Part shown: positions 1-11,700 of the stretch, in pieces
Layout: each line of letters starts with the position of its first letter
Numbering within the stretch: the first letter of the stretch is position 1
DNA from: Chelydra serpentina
Taxonomy: Eukaryota > Chordata > Testudines > Chelydridae
Assembly: GCA_037349315.1 (NCBI GenBank)
Contig: JBAIAC010000014.1
Location: 25,149,001 to 25,213,000 of the forward strand
Direction of reading: 5' to 3'
Length of the DNA stretch: 64,000 nt
Program-made: the position numbers and the translations under genes
The notes under the pieces: generated by a model
The model's input: the letters and a program-made list of their open reading frames with translations, nothing else
Told to the model about the DNA's origin: nothing
Databases searched by the model: none

Positions 1-3000
1 GTCAGTAAAGTGGCTGTTACTACAAGGGAATTCAACCCTTCTAGGCACAAAGCAAGGAGCACAATTTTCACACACATCTGCACCTATAAAGGGAACTACA
101 GTGGAGAGGGAGTTCACATGTGGAAGAGTGGTAAAGCTCCTGCATCTGCCCTCCTTCAGGAGAATGGCTGAATTTTAAAGCTGCTATGTGTCAAAGGAGA
201 ACTGCCAGCAGCGGCTCAATTATCTCCTAGCTAGCCTGCTCCCACCGAGTCCCAACTCCAGATCCCATGGCAGGGTAGAGGTTGTTGGCAACTTCTCCCC
301 ATGTACTTCCACTCCATGTAGAGTTACTGTTGTCAAAGGCTTGCAACCTGGGTGGTGTGGAATGAATGTGGGCCACATGACTGGACTGCAATGTACATGT
401 ATTTGAAGAGAAAAATATAAGGACTTCATCTTTACTGAGATACATCAAAATATTAACAAGATTCATGTTTCCCTAAACTCTTGTGACTCAACATGTGTAT
501 ATTTTTTCCACATAACACTTAACTTACAATATTTGTCATAATTCCTCATATCCTATTTTGATCCTAATAATCATAGAGTAAAAACCATAAAGTACCTGAT
601 AGATTTATTATCACATTTCAAAGTTATTTCCAGTCTCCAGAAATTAAGCCAGTTTAATTTCTCTCTCAGACAGCAACTTATTGGCTACATCAAGAGAACC
701 AATGCATTCTTCCAAAAGCCTATTAAATGTATATCACTCTCATGAGGAACTCTCATTAATGTCAGTGTAAGTGTTTTCCCCAAACACAGAGTTACTATAT
801 ACCCCAAAATGGGTCCACATTGACTGGGGGTGTTTTAATAATTCTATCTATATTTAGTAAGCTCTGCTTTCTTTTGGGATACCTTTTGGTTGTGATGTAT
901 ATGATGGGTGTATTTGGAGGACAGAAGAGTTTTTGCAGATAAACAGAGGTCAGATTCTGCTGTTCTGAGTCCTAATTCAGTGCCTTAACCGTAAAGCTAT
1001 TCTTCTTCTGGGGAAGTTTGTTATTTGTACTAATTGTTTTGTGACTATGGGAAACAAATAAGCTTTTGAAAACTTAGTAAGGTCACCTACTCTTTGAAGG
1101 AATCGTACTGATGGCAAGTTTTTCAGAACTGATGATACAATGTCATTTGCATGAGAAGTAAATCAGTGATGAAAAACATAGCATCTAATTGTTGCTGTAC
1201 CTTAAAAAAATGAAGAGGTAAGTCATCCAGTCTATAATGTTGGAACCAAATATCCTAATGCTCCTATAGTGCAGAATAATCACAATCATTGGAGAACACA
1301 TTTGTAACTCAGCTCCAAAACTGGAGGGGGAAAAAAGGACTGAAATTATCAGACCACATGCATACATTATAGTTATCTAGATTCAACACATATGGTGGTT
1401 GGTTGGTTGTTTTTTAATCTACAGAGACATTTTAAGTCTGACACAAGTTTCTAATTTTTTTCTAAAAACAAAAGGAACATGCTGCAGGAATTGGCATAAT
1501 GTATAAGAAACAGAGTCAGTCCTAATATGTGCTACATCCACTGTGGCGCTTCTGAAACCAAAGTCTAGTTGGAGGTAGTGTACGGACAAAAAGCCTAAAG
1601 AGAAATGCTGTATGATGCAAGAAGACACAGTGGGAGGCAAGGTGATGCAGAGGAGTCAGCTGAAGTTTATGGTAACTGAAGTAAAGCTGATGTGTTGTGA
1701 GAACGGAGAAAGCCTAGTTAAAGAAAACTCATGCTACCAATAATTTGAAGGGACAGAAGTCATTACTCTACTCTGTTATTTTATTTCTCCAATAAAACTT
1801 CTATATCCGTTTACTTGCAAGACTCATCCCTGTGCTACTCAGTGTCAGCTGGTGGTCAAGCCCTGTCCTAGCACCAGTAAAACTATGCATTACAGCAGGA
1901 TATTTTATTTTTTTGCTTAGTCTTCAGTAGGTGAATCAAGCTAAGCCATTTCCAAAATGCGTGTTTGTTCTAACTCATATCAAGTTATCAGCTGAAGACA
2001 CTGTATTACGTTATGGTTGATTATACTTATAAGTGAAGGTTTAGAACTCGACAAGGATTTCATGGTAGTCTGAAAGGCATTAATGTGCCACCAGAGGTAG
2101 GATATTCATTTAATACAAATAGACAAAGAAGGTGTAGTTCCGCAAAACAAGTCAGGCAGTGAATATCCACATTATTAATTCAGATTGCCACTTTTAAATT
2201 AGAAAAGTAGGTTCTCATATTTATCAGAAAGGTGCTAACCTAGCACTACTTCAATTCACTGAGCCAAGACAAGGCAGGAGAGCTTCTGTGAGGCAAAAGA
2301 CAAAAACAAAAAAGAGGGTAAAATAATGTTAAAAAAGTGTAACCTCAGGTATTATGATTCTTTATCGAAACCTGGTCTGATCTAAACTATTGAGAGATAA
2401 TGAGGACTAGGCATCGAGTTCTCCTGCATAGTTTCCAACTAAGAGCCTATCAAACACAGAATGATATCCACAGTGATATTTGTTATGTCCCCCATTCAGG
2501 CGAGCATGTAAGCATATGATTAAATACATCACTATTCAGCACAGAACTTAAGCATATACTTAAAGTTAAACACATTCCTAAGTGTTGTCCCGAATAATGA
2601 TACAGTTTTATATCTGGACAAGTTTCAACAGCTGGCTCAGTACATCAAGAGACACAAAATACAGTAATTCTTAAATTACTGTACTCTTTGAAGGGATAAT
2701 CATTAAAATAGTACCAGTACAAACTAATCAAAACAAAAATATCTCATGTGAAATATTGGCTATTCTTCATGATCCTTAATTGCAAATAATGATTTTTTTA
2801 GCATATTACTGCACATCTCACTAGAGGGACTTGATATGAAATATTAATTGTATTCAGACACAGCATAATACTTTCAATAGTTTCTTCAAATGGTTTTAGA
2901 TAGCTATGGATTTCAGCTGTGTTGCAAGATGGCAAATGTGACCATAAAATAATTTTTACATTACATATGATTGAATGATCTGCTACTAGCATTTCATTTC

Positions 3001-3368
3001 ATGCCAGAATTAGATTAGCTTGGGGCATCAACACATGCCATTATTTTTTAGCTAATGAGAAAGAAAGAGTGAGGAAATATTTTTTTTCCACAAAAACTCA
3101 AATCTGTCTGTGTAACTAGGCATTTCCAGTGTAACCCCTACAATATATTATGACTCCTAGCTGTCACTTTTGACACTTGACTTATTTAAAGGACATGACA
3201 TGTTTCTGCATTAAAAGAGCTTTTCATACATTCGAGTTGGAAAGCACAGCCTTGGGTTGCTTCCTGGTATATAAGATATTTTGTTCATTTGAAAGTTTTC
3301 TCTCTGTGTTTTTTAAGTGTAGTATTGAAATTAGCCATACTTTCTGGTACCAGAGATCTTTCTTAGAG
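1..3368. other. AT-rich stretch, no gene recognised
   Basis: I see no supported gene here. Reading frames are short and lack recognisable domains. Around 930-1015 there is a weak resemblance to the tRNA-like half of the reptile SINE described at 10243-10431 (a 'gccttaacc' box followed by 'aaagctatt'). A short TTGG run lies near 1394-1410. The rest is AT-rich single-copy or very old repeat sequence. Confidence 0.6.
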
Positions 3369-3371
3369 AAC

Positions 3372-3416
3372 TGTAGAAATGTTGGGCTGGAAGGGATCTT
3401 GACAGGTCATCTACTG
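3372..3416 (-). mobile_element. CR1 3'-end scrap
   Basis: The stretch with 'gttgggctggaaggg' followed by 'ggtcatcta' matches the antisense form of the last part of CR1 LINEs, as seen in longer copies at 52202 and 43732 of this window. Only about 45 bases are recognisable, so it is a heavily truncated or decayed copy. Confidence 0.45.
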
Positions 3417-3611
3417 TATCATCTTAAAGCTAACCTTTTCATTACATTTTCTGATTATGAAAATCTTACATTGAGAGTATGTTAAAGTTGTGAGTGTTAC
3501 ACCAGAATAACTCTCAGTAAGAAGTATCTTTCACTAGTCAGTCCTCTTGACCTAGTTTGTGTAATAACTTAGAATCCATGGAAAGGTAACTGAGCCATAG
3601 GATGTCTTTGT

Positions 3612-3619
3612 ACAATCTC
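3612..3619. repeat. Left target-site duplication of the hAT element
   Basis: ACAATCTC lies immediately before the 5' terminal inverted repeat. It matches ACAATCTA at 7299-7306 in 7 of 8 positions. An 8-bp duplication is the hallmark of hAT superfamily insertion. Confidence 0.85.
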
Positions 3620-4089
3620 CAGGGCTGGCTTTACCATGAGGCGAACTGAGGCAGCCGCCTCAGGTGCCAGACTGTGGTGGGGCGCCACTAGGACCTAGAG
3701 AGTAGAAAATTGTATCTGCTTCTGGTGCATATGTATTCTTTCTGCTCTAGATGCACAGAAATGGTGGAGTGCTGTGCTGGAGGAAGGAGGGCACAAGAGA
3801 CATAACAGGCAGGCAGGAGAAAAGGTGAGAGGGAATAACAGAAAGCAGCAAAGGCTGCAGGAAGAGAGAGAGGAGGAGGAGCTTCTTATGTACCTCTCTA
3901 GCACCCCCAGGAGCCTGGAATGATTAACATCAGCTTCTCAGGGAGCTTCCTGTTTCCTGCTGCTTCCCTGAACCCACTTGAGGAGAACACGCAGTCAACT
4001 GAAGTAGTAGGAGCCAGTTAGGCCCTTAAGATGCTGATATCTTCCCTCACTCAGGCCCTGCTACCAGCCTGCTTATTTGTTCCCTTCAA

Positions 4090-4579
4090 TTGCATGTTGA
4101 GAGCCACTATAGCTGGCACAGAACAGCTGTCATAAGTGAAAGAAGTAAACATCCCTCAGGGGCAATATTCAGAAAAGGAAATAAAGCAAAGGAAGCTTTT
4201 CTATCTAAGCAGGAAGGAGCTCTCCTGAGATACATAGACATAAATGTTCACAGTGAGCCTTCCGGCCCCAGTGAGGATGTGAGTGGTGAGAAGATGCCTG
4301 AAATTCCAGTTGGTCAGAGTGCAGGTGACTTGGCAGCTACTGCAGGATCCATATCTCCATCTCAAATGGATGTAACCATGCACATTCCTGAAGAAAAGTG
4401 TAGATCAGAGAAGAGTGTAGTGGAGGTGCAAGAAACAGCTGCTGCTGAGTTTAGTTCCTTAAGTCTAGATGATCCAGGACTGTGGACCCACTTGAGCAGT
4501 AGCCTGAGAGACTTCCTTGTACTGTATGGGCCACAGCAAGTGAAAAACTTCATGTTCCACAAAGACAATGAAAATAGAA
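4090..4579 (+). pseudogene. hAT transposase, N-terminal part
   Basis: An open frame starting with ATG at 4090 encodes a polar, acidic segment with a Ser/Glu-rich stretch. The last part before the break reads like the family's conserved lead-in to the zinc finger ('DPGLWTHL', 'GPQQVKNF'). The frame stays open until 4701 only because the inserted CR1 tail happens to continue it; residues encoded after about 4579 are CR1 ORF2 C-terminus, not transposase. Translation upstream of the ATG was not resolved, so the true start is uncertain. It is part of the element at 3620-7298. Confidence 0.7.
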
Positions 4580-4895
4580 CACAGCACACAGTCAACCTGT
4601 GGAACTCCTTGCCTGAGAAGGCTGTGAAGGCTAGGACTATAACAGGGTTTAAAAGAGAACTGGATAAATTCATGGACATGAAGTCCATTAATGGCTATTA
4701 ACCAGGATGGGTAAGGAATGGTGTCCTTAGCCTCTGTTTGTCAGAGGGGGGTGATGGATGGCAGGAGAGTGATCACTTGATCATTACCTGTTAGGTCCAC
4801 TCACTCCGGGTCACCTGGCATTGGCCACTGTCGGCGGACAGGATACTGGGCCTGATGGACCTTTGGTCTGACCCACTAGGGCCTTTCTTATGTTC
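4580..4895 (+). mobile_element. CR1 LINE 3' end inserted in the hAT gene
   Basis: This holds the end of CR1 ORF2 ('NLWNSLPEKAV') and its 3' UTR with the characteristic 'ctgatggacctttggtctgaccca' type of ending (same ending as 15411-15487). The pentamer TAGAA occurs on both sides (4575-4579 and 4896-4900) and fits a short target duplication. The transposase reading resumes immediately after it. The piece is about 316 bp, severely 5'-truncated as is usual for CR1, and carries no complete gene. Confidence 0.85.
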
Positions 4896-5483
4896 TAGAA
4901 GTTTCCATCCAACACATTACTGGCGTGAAATCCCCAATGGTGACAAAGTGGAGAGGCCATGGCTTATGTACTCAAAACCCAGAATGCTGCATACTGTTTT
5001 TGTTGCAAACTCTTCCAATCTAATATTCCAGCCACATTGGGTTCTACAGGAACAAAGAACTGGAAAAATCTGGCTAGAAATCTGGCATGCCATGCGAAGG
5101 CAGCAAATCACCAGAGAGCATTCCATAGGTGGAAAGAGCTTGAGATGAGACTAAGGCTAAAGGCCACCATAGAGGATCAGCATCAAGAAAAGATTGCATC
5201 AGAGTCTCTTTACTGGCAAAATGTTCTGAAAAGGCTGATTGTCATTGTGAGAATGCTTGCTACCCAAAACCTAGCACTGCGTGGCACTTCAGTTCAGCTG
5301 TATGTGCCAAACAATGGAAACTTCCTTAAAATTGTGGAGCTGGTGATTGAATTTGATGCTGTACTCCAGAAGCATCTAAGAAGAGTCACCACCCAAGAAA
5401 TGTACACACACCACTACCTTGGAAAAAAGTTCAAAATGAGCTCATATAGTTACTGGCAACAAAAGTCAAACAGAAGATTGTGA
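4896..5483 (+). pseudogene. hAT transposase, zinc-finger segment
   Basis: After the CR1 insertion the transposase resumes with 'HPTHYWREIPNGDK', then shifts frame near 4978 (one base short in 'actcaaaaccc') and continues from an internal ATG at 4959. The second part carries the TTF-type zinc-finger pattern: a Cys-x-Cys-Cys cluster ('YCFCCKLF') and, about 25 residues on, Cys/His residues ('ACHAKAANH'). A helical linker leads to the catalytic core. The frame is lost again near 5429, and a stop falls at about 5447 in the alternative frame. This domain would bind the terminal repeats of the element. The family resemblance is clear; the gene is dead. Confidence 0.8.
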
Positions 5484-5884
5484 CAGATCTGAAGTCAGCA
5501 AGATATTACTCTGTTATTCTGGACTGCACACCTGACATCAGCCATATGGAACAAATGACTTTAATTATGTGTATTGTAACAACAACAGAACCTAGTGAAA
5601 AAGTCCCTGCAATGGTGACTGTCAGAGAGCATTTTCTAGAATTTATTGACATTGATGATACTACAGGAGCTGGTATGAAAAATGTGCTACTTAAAAAGCT
5701 GGAAAATACAGGAATTGCGATAGCTGACATGAGAGGTCAGGGCTACGATAATGGTGCCAACATGAGAGGAAAGAACAGAGGAGTGCAGACACGGCTCCGA
5801 GAGTTAAACCCTCAAGCTTTTTTTTTTTGTCCCATGCAGTTCTCATTCATTGAACTACTTTTAAAAATTCAGCAGCCTCACTAG
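5480..5884 (+). pseudogene. hAT transposase, DUF4371-like core
   Basis: The frame contains 'YSVILDCTPDISH', which matches the first acidic block of the RNase-H-like core of ZMYM-type hAT transposases, followed by the 'GQGYDNGANM' block characteristic of the same family. After 'RELNPQAFF' the sequence departs from the family and stops at 5884, where a segment appears to have been deleted or scrambled. In an intact transposase this core cuts and joins the element ends. It overlaps the previous segment by 4 bases in a different frame, which marks a frameshift, not a gene overlap. Confidence 0.8.
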
Positions 5885-5953
5885 AAGCTGTTGCTGCATC
5901 CCTGACCACCAAGTTCAAAGCATCTATGTATTTTTCTATGCATCAATTCATCG

Positions 5954-6658
5954 ATGGCAAATTTTGAAGCAACATCTGGGAACCTCCTCTATGACACTGA
6001 AACCACTGAGTGCCACATGATGGGAAAGTCAAGTGGGGGCGATAAAGCCTATCAAACACCAAATTGGGAAGATAGATATGCCATAGTTGCCATTATGGAG
6101 GATAATGCTATGCCAGGAACTGTTCGTGGGAGAAGAGTGGCAGAGGGAAATGGAATCACCAATAACATACATAACTTCAAATTTCTGTGTAGCTTAGTGT
6201 TGTGTCATGACATACTGTTTGAAATAAATGTTATAAGCAAGAGACTCCAAGGTGTTGACCTTGATATATCTGGAGCAATGGAACAACTGGACAAAGCAAA
6301 GTCATACCTACAGTCTTACCGGTCAGATGAGGGATTTCAAAATGTTTTGAAGAGTGTACAGAAGTTGGTAGAGGAACTTCACACTCAAGCTATTTTCCCA
6401 CCCATTCAAGAATACAAGAGTCACCAAAGAAGACAACATTTTGATTATGAGGCATGGGATAATCCCATAAGAGACCCCAAACAACAATTCAAAGTTGCAT
6501 TCTTTAACCAGGTGCTAGATTGTGCAATACAGTCAGTTGAAGAACGTTTCATGCAGCTCAAGGAACACAGCAGTATATCTGGGATGTTGTATGATATTCC
6601 AAAACTCCTCTTTATACCTGAAGAAGACCTACACCAGCAGTGCAGATCACAGTGTTGA
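5954..6658 (+). pseudogene. hAT transposase, middle insertion domain
   Basis: About the first 45 residues from the ATG at 5954 look out of frame; the family-like reading in that stretch is in another phase and has its own stop. From about 6090 the frame reads well, with 'NFKFLCSLVLCHDILFEIN' and then 'HFDYEAWDNPIRDPKQQF', both typical of the helical insertion domain of ZMYM-type hAT transposases. The frame ends at 6656-6658, just after a run that should continue into the C-terminal domain, so another frameshift lies near 6640-6660. Confidence 0.78.
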
Positions 6659-6661
6659 CAC

Positions 6662-7030
6662 ATGATGACATGTGCGATATTGAGTGCGAGTGATTTAGGT
6701 GATGAACTGAAAGCCCTTTCAAGATACATTTCAGCAGGATCAACTCCAAAGGCTGTTCTGGAATATATGTGCACAAATAAGATAACCACCCTCTTTCCAA
6801 ATGCTTTTGTTGCTCTGCACATACTTCTAACACTTCCTGTAACAGTTGCCAGTGGAGAACGCAGCTTCTCCAAGCTGAAGTTAATAAAAACACATCTACG
6901 CTCCACAATGACACAGGAGAGGCTGGTCGGCCTTGCAACCATCTCAACAGAGCATGAGCTGGCCCAGACTGTGGACCTTCAGGATGCAGATCAAATCTTT
7001 GCAACCAAGAAGGTAAGGAAACAGATATAA
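6662..7030 (+). pseudogene. hAT transposase, C-terminal dimerisation domain
   Basis: This segment carries the most conserved part of hAT transposases, the C-terminal dimerisation domain: 'LTLPVTVASGERSFSKLK' followed by 'LRSTMTQERL' and a tail ending 'KKVRKQI'. The Ser-Gly-Glu-Arg-Ser-Phe-Ser motif is intact. It begins in a new frame relative to the upstream segment. The stop at 7028-7030 is likely the natural end of the gene, about 270 bp before the right terminal repeat. Confidence 0.85.
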
Positions 7031-7298
7031 AAATGCCAGTGTTTACTATGCAGACAAGAAACGTTACATTTGCAGTTCAGGCGTTTGAAAGTTAAGTGTA
7101 ATTTAAAATTTTTGACCAAAGCATTTTATGTTGTTAGTTCTCCTTTATTGGGGTAGGTAGCAGAGCAGTACTATGAGAGGAGTAGAACAGGAAGAAGGCA
7201 GAATTGAGACCTTTCATAGTTTTGGCCTAAGCGAGGGAGCATGGGGGCATCATTTGAGCTCCCCGCCTCGGGTGCCAAAATGTTGTGGGCCGGCCCTG

Positions 7299-7306
7299 AC
7301 AATCTA
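7299..7306. repeat. Right target-site duplication of the hAT element
   Basis: ACAATCTA directly follows the right terminal repeat (…GGCCCTG) and matches the left copy at 3612-3619 except for the last base. Confidence 0.85.
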
Positions 7307-8530
7307 AAAGGAAATCCTGACACAATATATAAACCTTGACATTGTGTATATCATTTAAGATCACACCAAAACAAAACAAGAAAAAATAGTCTAGAAATTC
7401 TTCAGAAGTGGGCCTCTAGACAGTTGGATACTAATACAGAATCCAGACTATATTTTATTGTATATATCTAGGGCAGTTCTCTGGACTCTATGGCCCCAGA
7501 CATTTCTTAAGACCTGAATCATAAATTCAAAGGAAATTGTAAACTACCTCATGATATGATATATCACAGTAAACCTTCTTAGGACACAAGGAAAAAATCC
7601 CTTCTTTGGACACAAGGAAGAAAGCTTTATATAAAGCTCCTAGTCATTAACAGAAAAGTATTTAGAAATACATTTACATTTTAAAACAATCAATTTTGAA
7701 ATCAGCACATCCTTTACTTTCAGGCCATGTCCAGAGTTTAGGATAAGTATTTCCTTTGTAAGCATTGTGACATCACAAATGATAGAACAATGCAAGAATC
7801 TTTGCATTGAATCTTTAATTTAAAATCTCTAGTTCCATTTCTTTGAGATTCCATTTCATCCTCTTGTCAATGCCATCATACCTGAAAAACAAACTATAAT
7901 ATATACTTATATGATGATAATATACCATGCACATTGTTCCACATGAACAGAATAAAACAAATTGCAGTCATGCTTCTAGGTAGACCTTCCACTGTAGACC
8001 AAAATATAAAAGGATTACAAAACAAACTCTGATAATATATCCTATAAATGAATAGAGTAAAGAGGAACAATTCAAGCTTTAAATCGGAGAAGTAAAAGCT
8101 CCCTAAATATGTCTGGTATAAGACTATTTTTTACACTGAATATGCTTAGATGTTTGTTTGCATATCATTAGCCCCCAAATAATAAGGCCATCTATAGGAA
8201 TGAAGAAAGGATGTGTACAGACTTCAGAAGAAACCACTAGCATTCAAAGGGCCTATCATTAATAGTAAGAAATACACCCCAACTGTGAAGCGAGAATAGG
8301 ATATGTGAAGCTTTGGGATCAAAACTAGAAACCACTCAAAACTTGACTGATTATGAAACTAGTGACTTTTTCTGTGGTTTGCTTGATGTTCACTTGTATT
8401 TCCAGCAAAACAGAAACTCTGTTTCATAAATATTTTTTCAGGTTTTTGAAATTTGTTTTCATTTTGATGCAGAAGGGAAATGACACCTTTTGAAATTCAA
8501 TGCATTACAACTATAAATCCATTAAAAGCA
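7307..8530. other. AT-rich stretch, nothing recognised
   Basis: I see no gene, repeat family or RNA structure that I can name in this interval. It separates the hAT element from the CR1 copy beginning near 8531. Confidence 0.6.
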
Positions 8531-10208
8531 AGAGGAAGACCAAGGACAGGATAGGCCCATTACTCAGTGATGGGGGAAAGACTAACAGAAAATGTGAAAA
8601 TAGCAGAATGACTTCTTTTTTTTTCAGTTTTTACCAAAAATTTTAGTAGCAATTGGACATCAAACATAGTGAACACCAGTGAAAATGAGGTAGGATCAGA
8701 GGTTAAAATAAGGAAAGAACAAGTAAAAAATTACTTAGACAAGTTAGAAGTCTTCAAGACACCATGACCTGATGAAATGCATCCTAGAATACTCAAGGAG
8801 ATGACTGAGGCAATATCTGAGCCATTAGTGATTATCTTCAAAAACTCATGGAAAATAGGAGAAATTCCAGGGGAATAAGGACATCCTGGGGAATTACAAA
8901 CAAGTCATCTTAACTTTAGTATCTGGAAAGATAGTGGAGCAAATATAATCAAGCAAACAATTTGTAAACCCTTAGAAGATAACAAAGTGATAAGTAACAG
9001 TCAGAATGGATTTTTCAAGATCAAATTATGTCAAGCCAACTAGCTACCCTTTTTTTTTTTTTCAAAGGGTAACAAGCCTTCTAGATAGGGCAAGTGATAC
9101 ATGTGGAATATCTTCAACTTTAGTAAGGCCTTTGATACCTGTCTTGCATGACTTCCTCATAAACAAACTAGGGAAATACAATCTAGATGGAGCTACTATT
9201 AAAGTGGGTGCAAAGCTGATTGGAAAACCATTCTCAAAGAGTAGTTATCAGTGGTTCACAGTCAAGCTAGAAGGTCATATCAAGTTGGGTGCTGCAGGGA
9301 TCAGTCCTGGGTCCCGTTCTGTTCAGTATCTTCATCAATGATTTAGATAGTGGTATAGAGAGCACACTTATAAAGTTTGTGGATGATACCAAGCTGGGAG
9401 GGGTTGCAAGTACTTTGGAGGATAGAATTAAAATTTAAAATTATATAGACAAACTGGAGGAATGTTTTGAAATAAATAGGATGAAAATCAATGACAAATA
9501 CAAAGTACTCCACTTAGGAAGGAACAATCACTTGCACACATACAAAATGGAAAATTACTGCCTACGAAGGAGTACTGTGGAAAGGGATCTTGGTTTATAA
9601 TGGATCACAATCTAAATATGAGTCAACAGTGTAACATCATTGCAAAAAAATAAAGCTAACATCATTCTGGGATGTATTAGCAGGAGTGTTGTAAGTAAAA
9701 CATGAGAAGAAATTATTCTCTTTTCTGCACCAATAAGGGTTCAACTGGAGTATTGTGTCCAGTTCTAGGTGCCACATTTCAGGAAAGATGTGGACAAACA
9801 GGAAAAAGTGCAGCGGAGACCAAAAAATAGATACAAATTCTAGAAAACATGATCTATGAGAAAAGATTGAAAAAAATGGGTTTGTTTAGTCTGTACAAAA
9901 GAAAACTGCGTGGGGGGGACATGACAGTTTTCAAGTACATAAAATGATATTAGAAGGAAGAGGGAGAAAAACTGTTCTCTGAGGATAAGAGAGGAAGCAA
10001 TGGACTTATATTGCAGCAAGGGTGGTTTAGGTTGGGCATTAGGTACTGGAACAAATTGCCTAGGGAAGTTGTGAAATCTCTGTCATTGGAGGTTTCTAAG
10101 ATCAGGTTTACACAAACACGTGTCAGGAATGGTTTAGTTATTACATAGTCCTGCCTTGAGTGCAGGGGACTGGACTAGATCACCTATTGAAGTCCCTTCC
10201 AGTCATGT
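8531..10208 (+). mobile_element. Old CR1 LINE, 3' half
   Basis: A degenerate CR1 on the plus strand. Recognisable landmarks in order: the linker upstream of the RT ('ggacaggataggcccattac'), the RT N-terminal region, the stretch translating near '[10 protein letters not shown]' with an 'FVDDTKLGG' block (RT catalytic motif, DD retained) at about 9335-9405, the C-terminal 'LEYCVQF' block near 9735-9760, and the 3' end 'ggactggactagatcacct' at about 10165-10190. Frameshifts and stops are frequent and a T-rich run interrupts it near 9050. Probably long dead and older than the copies at 42.8 and 54.9 kb. Confidence 0.85.
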
Positions 10209-10242
10209 TCATGGGGAAAAAATCACAATAGAGAATGACTGG

Positions 10243-10431
10243 AATAGCGAATAGCTCAATGTTTATGGCAGTTATCTGGTATGTGGGTTCAAGTCCATGC
10301 TCTGTTTCAGAGCAGAGTTTTTCATCCCCTATCATTCTAAATCAGGCAGAGCAGTAACTCAAACCTCAGTGTCCCATATCCCAGGTGACTATTCTTAACC
10401 ACTGGGTTATTAGCTATTCTGGGGTGGATCT
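10243..10431. repeat. Head-to-head tRNA-like SINE/foldback
   Basis: The left arm has a pol III A-box-like 'tagctcaatg' and a B-box-like 'gggttcaagtcc' spaced as in a tRNA-derived SINE. The right arm (about 10355-10425: 'actcaaacctcagtgtcccatatcccaggtgac' then 'taaccactgggttatta') is a degenerate reverse complement of the left. The unit is therefore an inverted pair of tRNA-like modules around a short centre. I recognise this as a common reptilian interspersed repeat but cannot name it. A TC-rich run follows at 10426-10450. Confidence 0.6.
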
Positions 10432-11700
10432 CTCTCTCTCCCTCTCTCTTTATTCCCCCATATTGGACCCGAGAAAACTTCCTGATGAAATTATCATCTA
10501 AACTGATACACTTTAGCAAAACATTTTGGTTTCAACATTTTTCAATGGAAAAAAATACATTTTTTTTTCAACAAGCACTGTGCCAAGCTGTGTCAATTGT
10601 AGTAAAGCAAACTCATCTGTTTTAATTCACAGAAACTAGTGTGTTTCATGTAATTCTATCAAGGAATAACCTATGCTGAAGACAAGTTCCACAGTGATGT
10701 CCTACCTGCCATCGTTTTTTGTATCAAGAGTTTCACATTCCACAAGTTCTACATAGGGTGTTTGACTGGGATATGGTGTGTCCCAATAAATTGCAGAGGG
10801 AAATTAAATCAAGTACATCAGATGGGATCTTAATGTACAACTCCATTGAAATCCCCTTTTAAATGTTAGATCATGTCTTGTAAGTTCACTCTTCTTGGCT
10901 AGTGGGACTATATGAGTTATGATCTCATTAAAGAGTGTATCTGGAAAAATCCTTAAAACTGTAAACTCTGAGCCAAAAGGAAATGTAAAGTGTTCAAAAT
11001 ACAGGAACCAGTATGACTGGCGAAATAAAGTGCAGACCTCTGTCACATCTGCTGGACTCAGCATGGGGCATATATAAAGTTGATGAAACATAACCAGCTT
11101 TTACTCCCTTTCTTTTCCTCACATGCTTTGAAAGGACCCATGTGGGACTGACTGGTTTGAATATCACAGCTAGTGGATTCCATATGGAATATGTGGAATG
11201 GGTTAGGCAGGAACTGTGGAGCCAAAATATCTTCCAAGAATCATTTACAGCACTTCTATCTGCTTGAGATGGGGGTAAGATGCACCAATTTAAGCCATGG
11301 CTTTTCTTTTCTATACTAGGGGTTTATCCTGGTGCAGCTACACTGGTGGCTGACAATTGAGGGAAATCATCAGTGTAGATAAGTCCTTAGAAAGTGTCTT
11401 TTTTAAGAATGACCCTCTGTTAATTGCATGAACTTCCTTGAGTACTATTATTTCTAAAAATATTCTGATCCCGGGACTATTTTAATCCTACCCACTAACT
11501 TCCATGTCTCTGGGATTTATGTTTCCTTGCTTAGTCAGAATTTATTTTTTCTTAGTCCAAAATATTCTGAGTCACAATGGCATTGTCTATTGATTTGTAA
11601 TTTTCATATCTTCAATTTTCCTTTTTCCTGTAATCTTTGGAACAAAAGTTTGTATTTTTCAATTACTGAAGCCTTGGCATCCAATACAGACAGAGGCATC
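10432..11700. other. No gene recognised
   Basis: This interval contains a short TC-rich run and a 'tttcaatgg'-type A/T stretch near 10530-10575 that resembles the old repeat at 34.1 kb. Otherwise nothing identifiable. Confidence 0.55.

Larger units (their letters stand above)
3620..7298 (+). mobile_element. hAT DNA transposon, complete ends, dead transposase
   Basis: The element begins CAGGGCTGGC and ends GCCGGCCCTG, so the tips are inverted repeats of each other; the similarity extends inward to a shared GAGGC block. It is flanked by an 8-bp duplication (3612-3619 and 7299-7306). Inside is a broken gene for a ZMYM/TTF-zinc-finger type hAT transposase, in order: acidic N-terminus, zinc-finger region, DUF4371-like catalytic core, C-terminal hAT dimerisation domain. 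A CR1 tail at 4580-4895 interrupts the gene, and several frameshifts and stops follow, so the copy cannot encode a transposase. Total length is about 3.68 kb, or 3.36 kb without the CR1. The superfamily call is strong; the exact family is not established. Confidence 0.88.

Noticed and set aside
188..406. Short frame of 72 codons at the left edge
   Set aside because: Overlaps two other short frames on the opposite strand, no domain, and low-complexity composition; looks like chance.
3177..3485. 102-codon frame with hydrophobic and cysteine-rich stretches
   Set aside because: Crosses a CR1 3'-end scrap at 3372-3416 and shows no conserved motif; treated as chance.
4362..4688. 108-codon minus-strand frame
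   Set aside because: Antisense shadow of the hAT and CR1 coding strand.
10243..10310. Functional tRNA gene
   Set aside because: A- and B-box-like motifs exist but no cloverleaf with a proper anticodon stem or acceptor stem can be drawn, and the unit is part of an inverted SINE.
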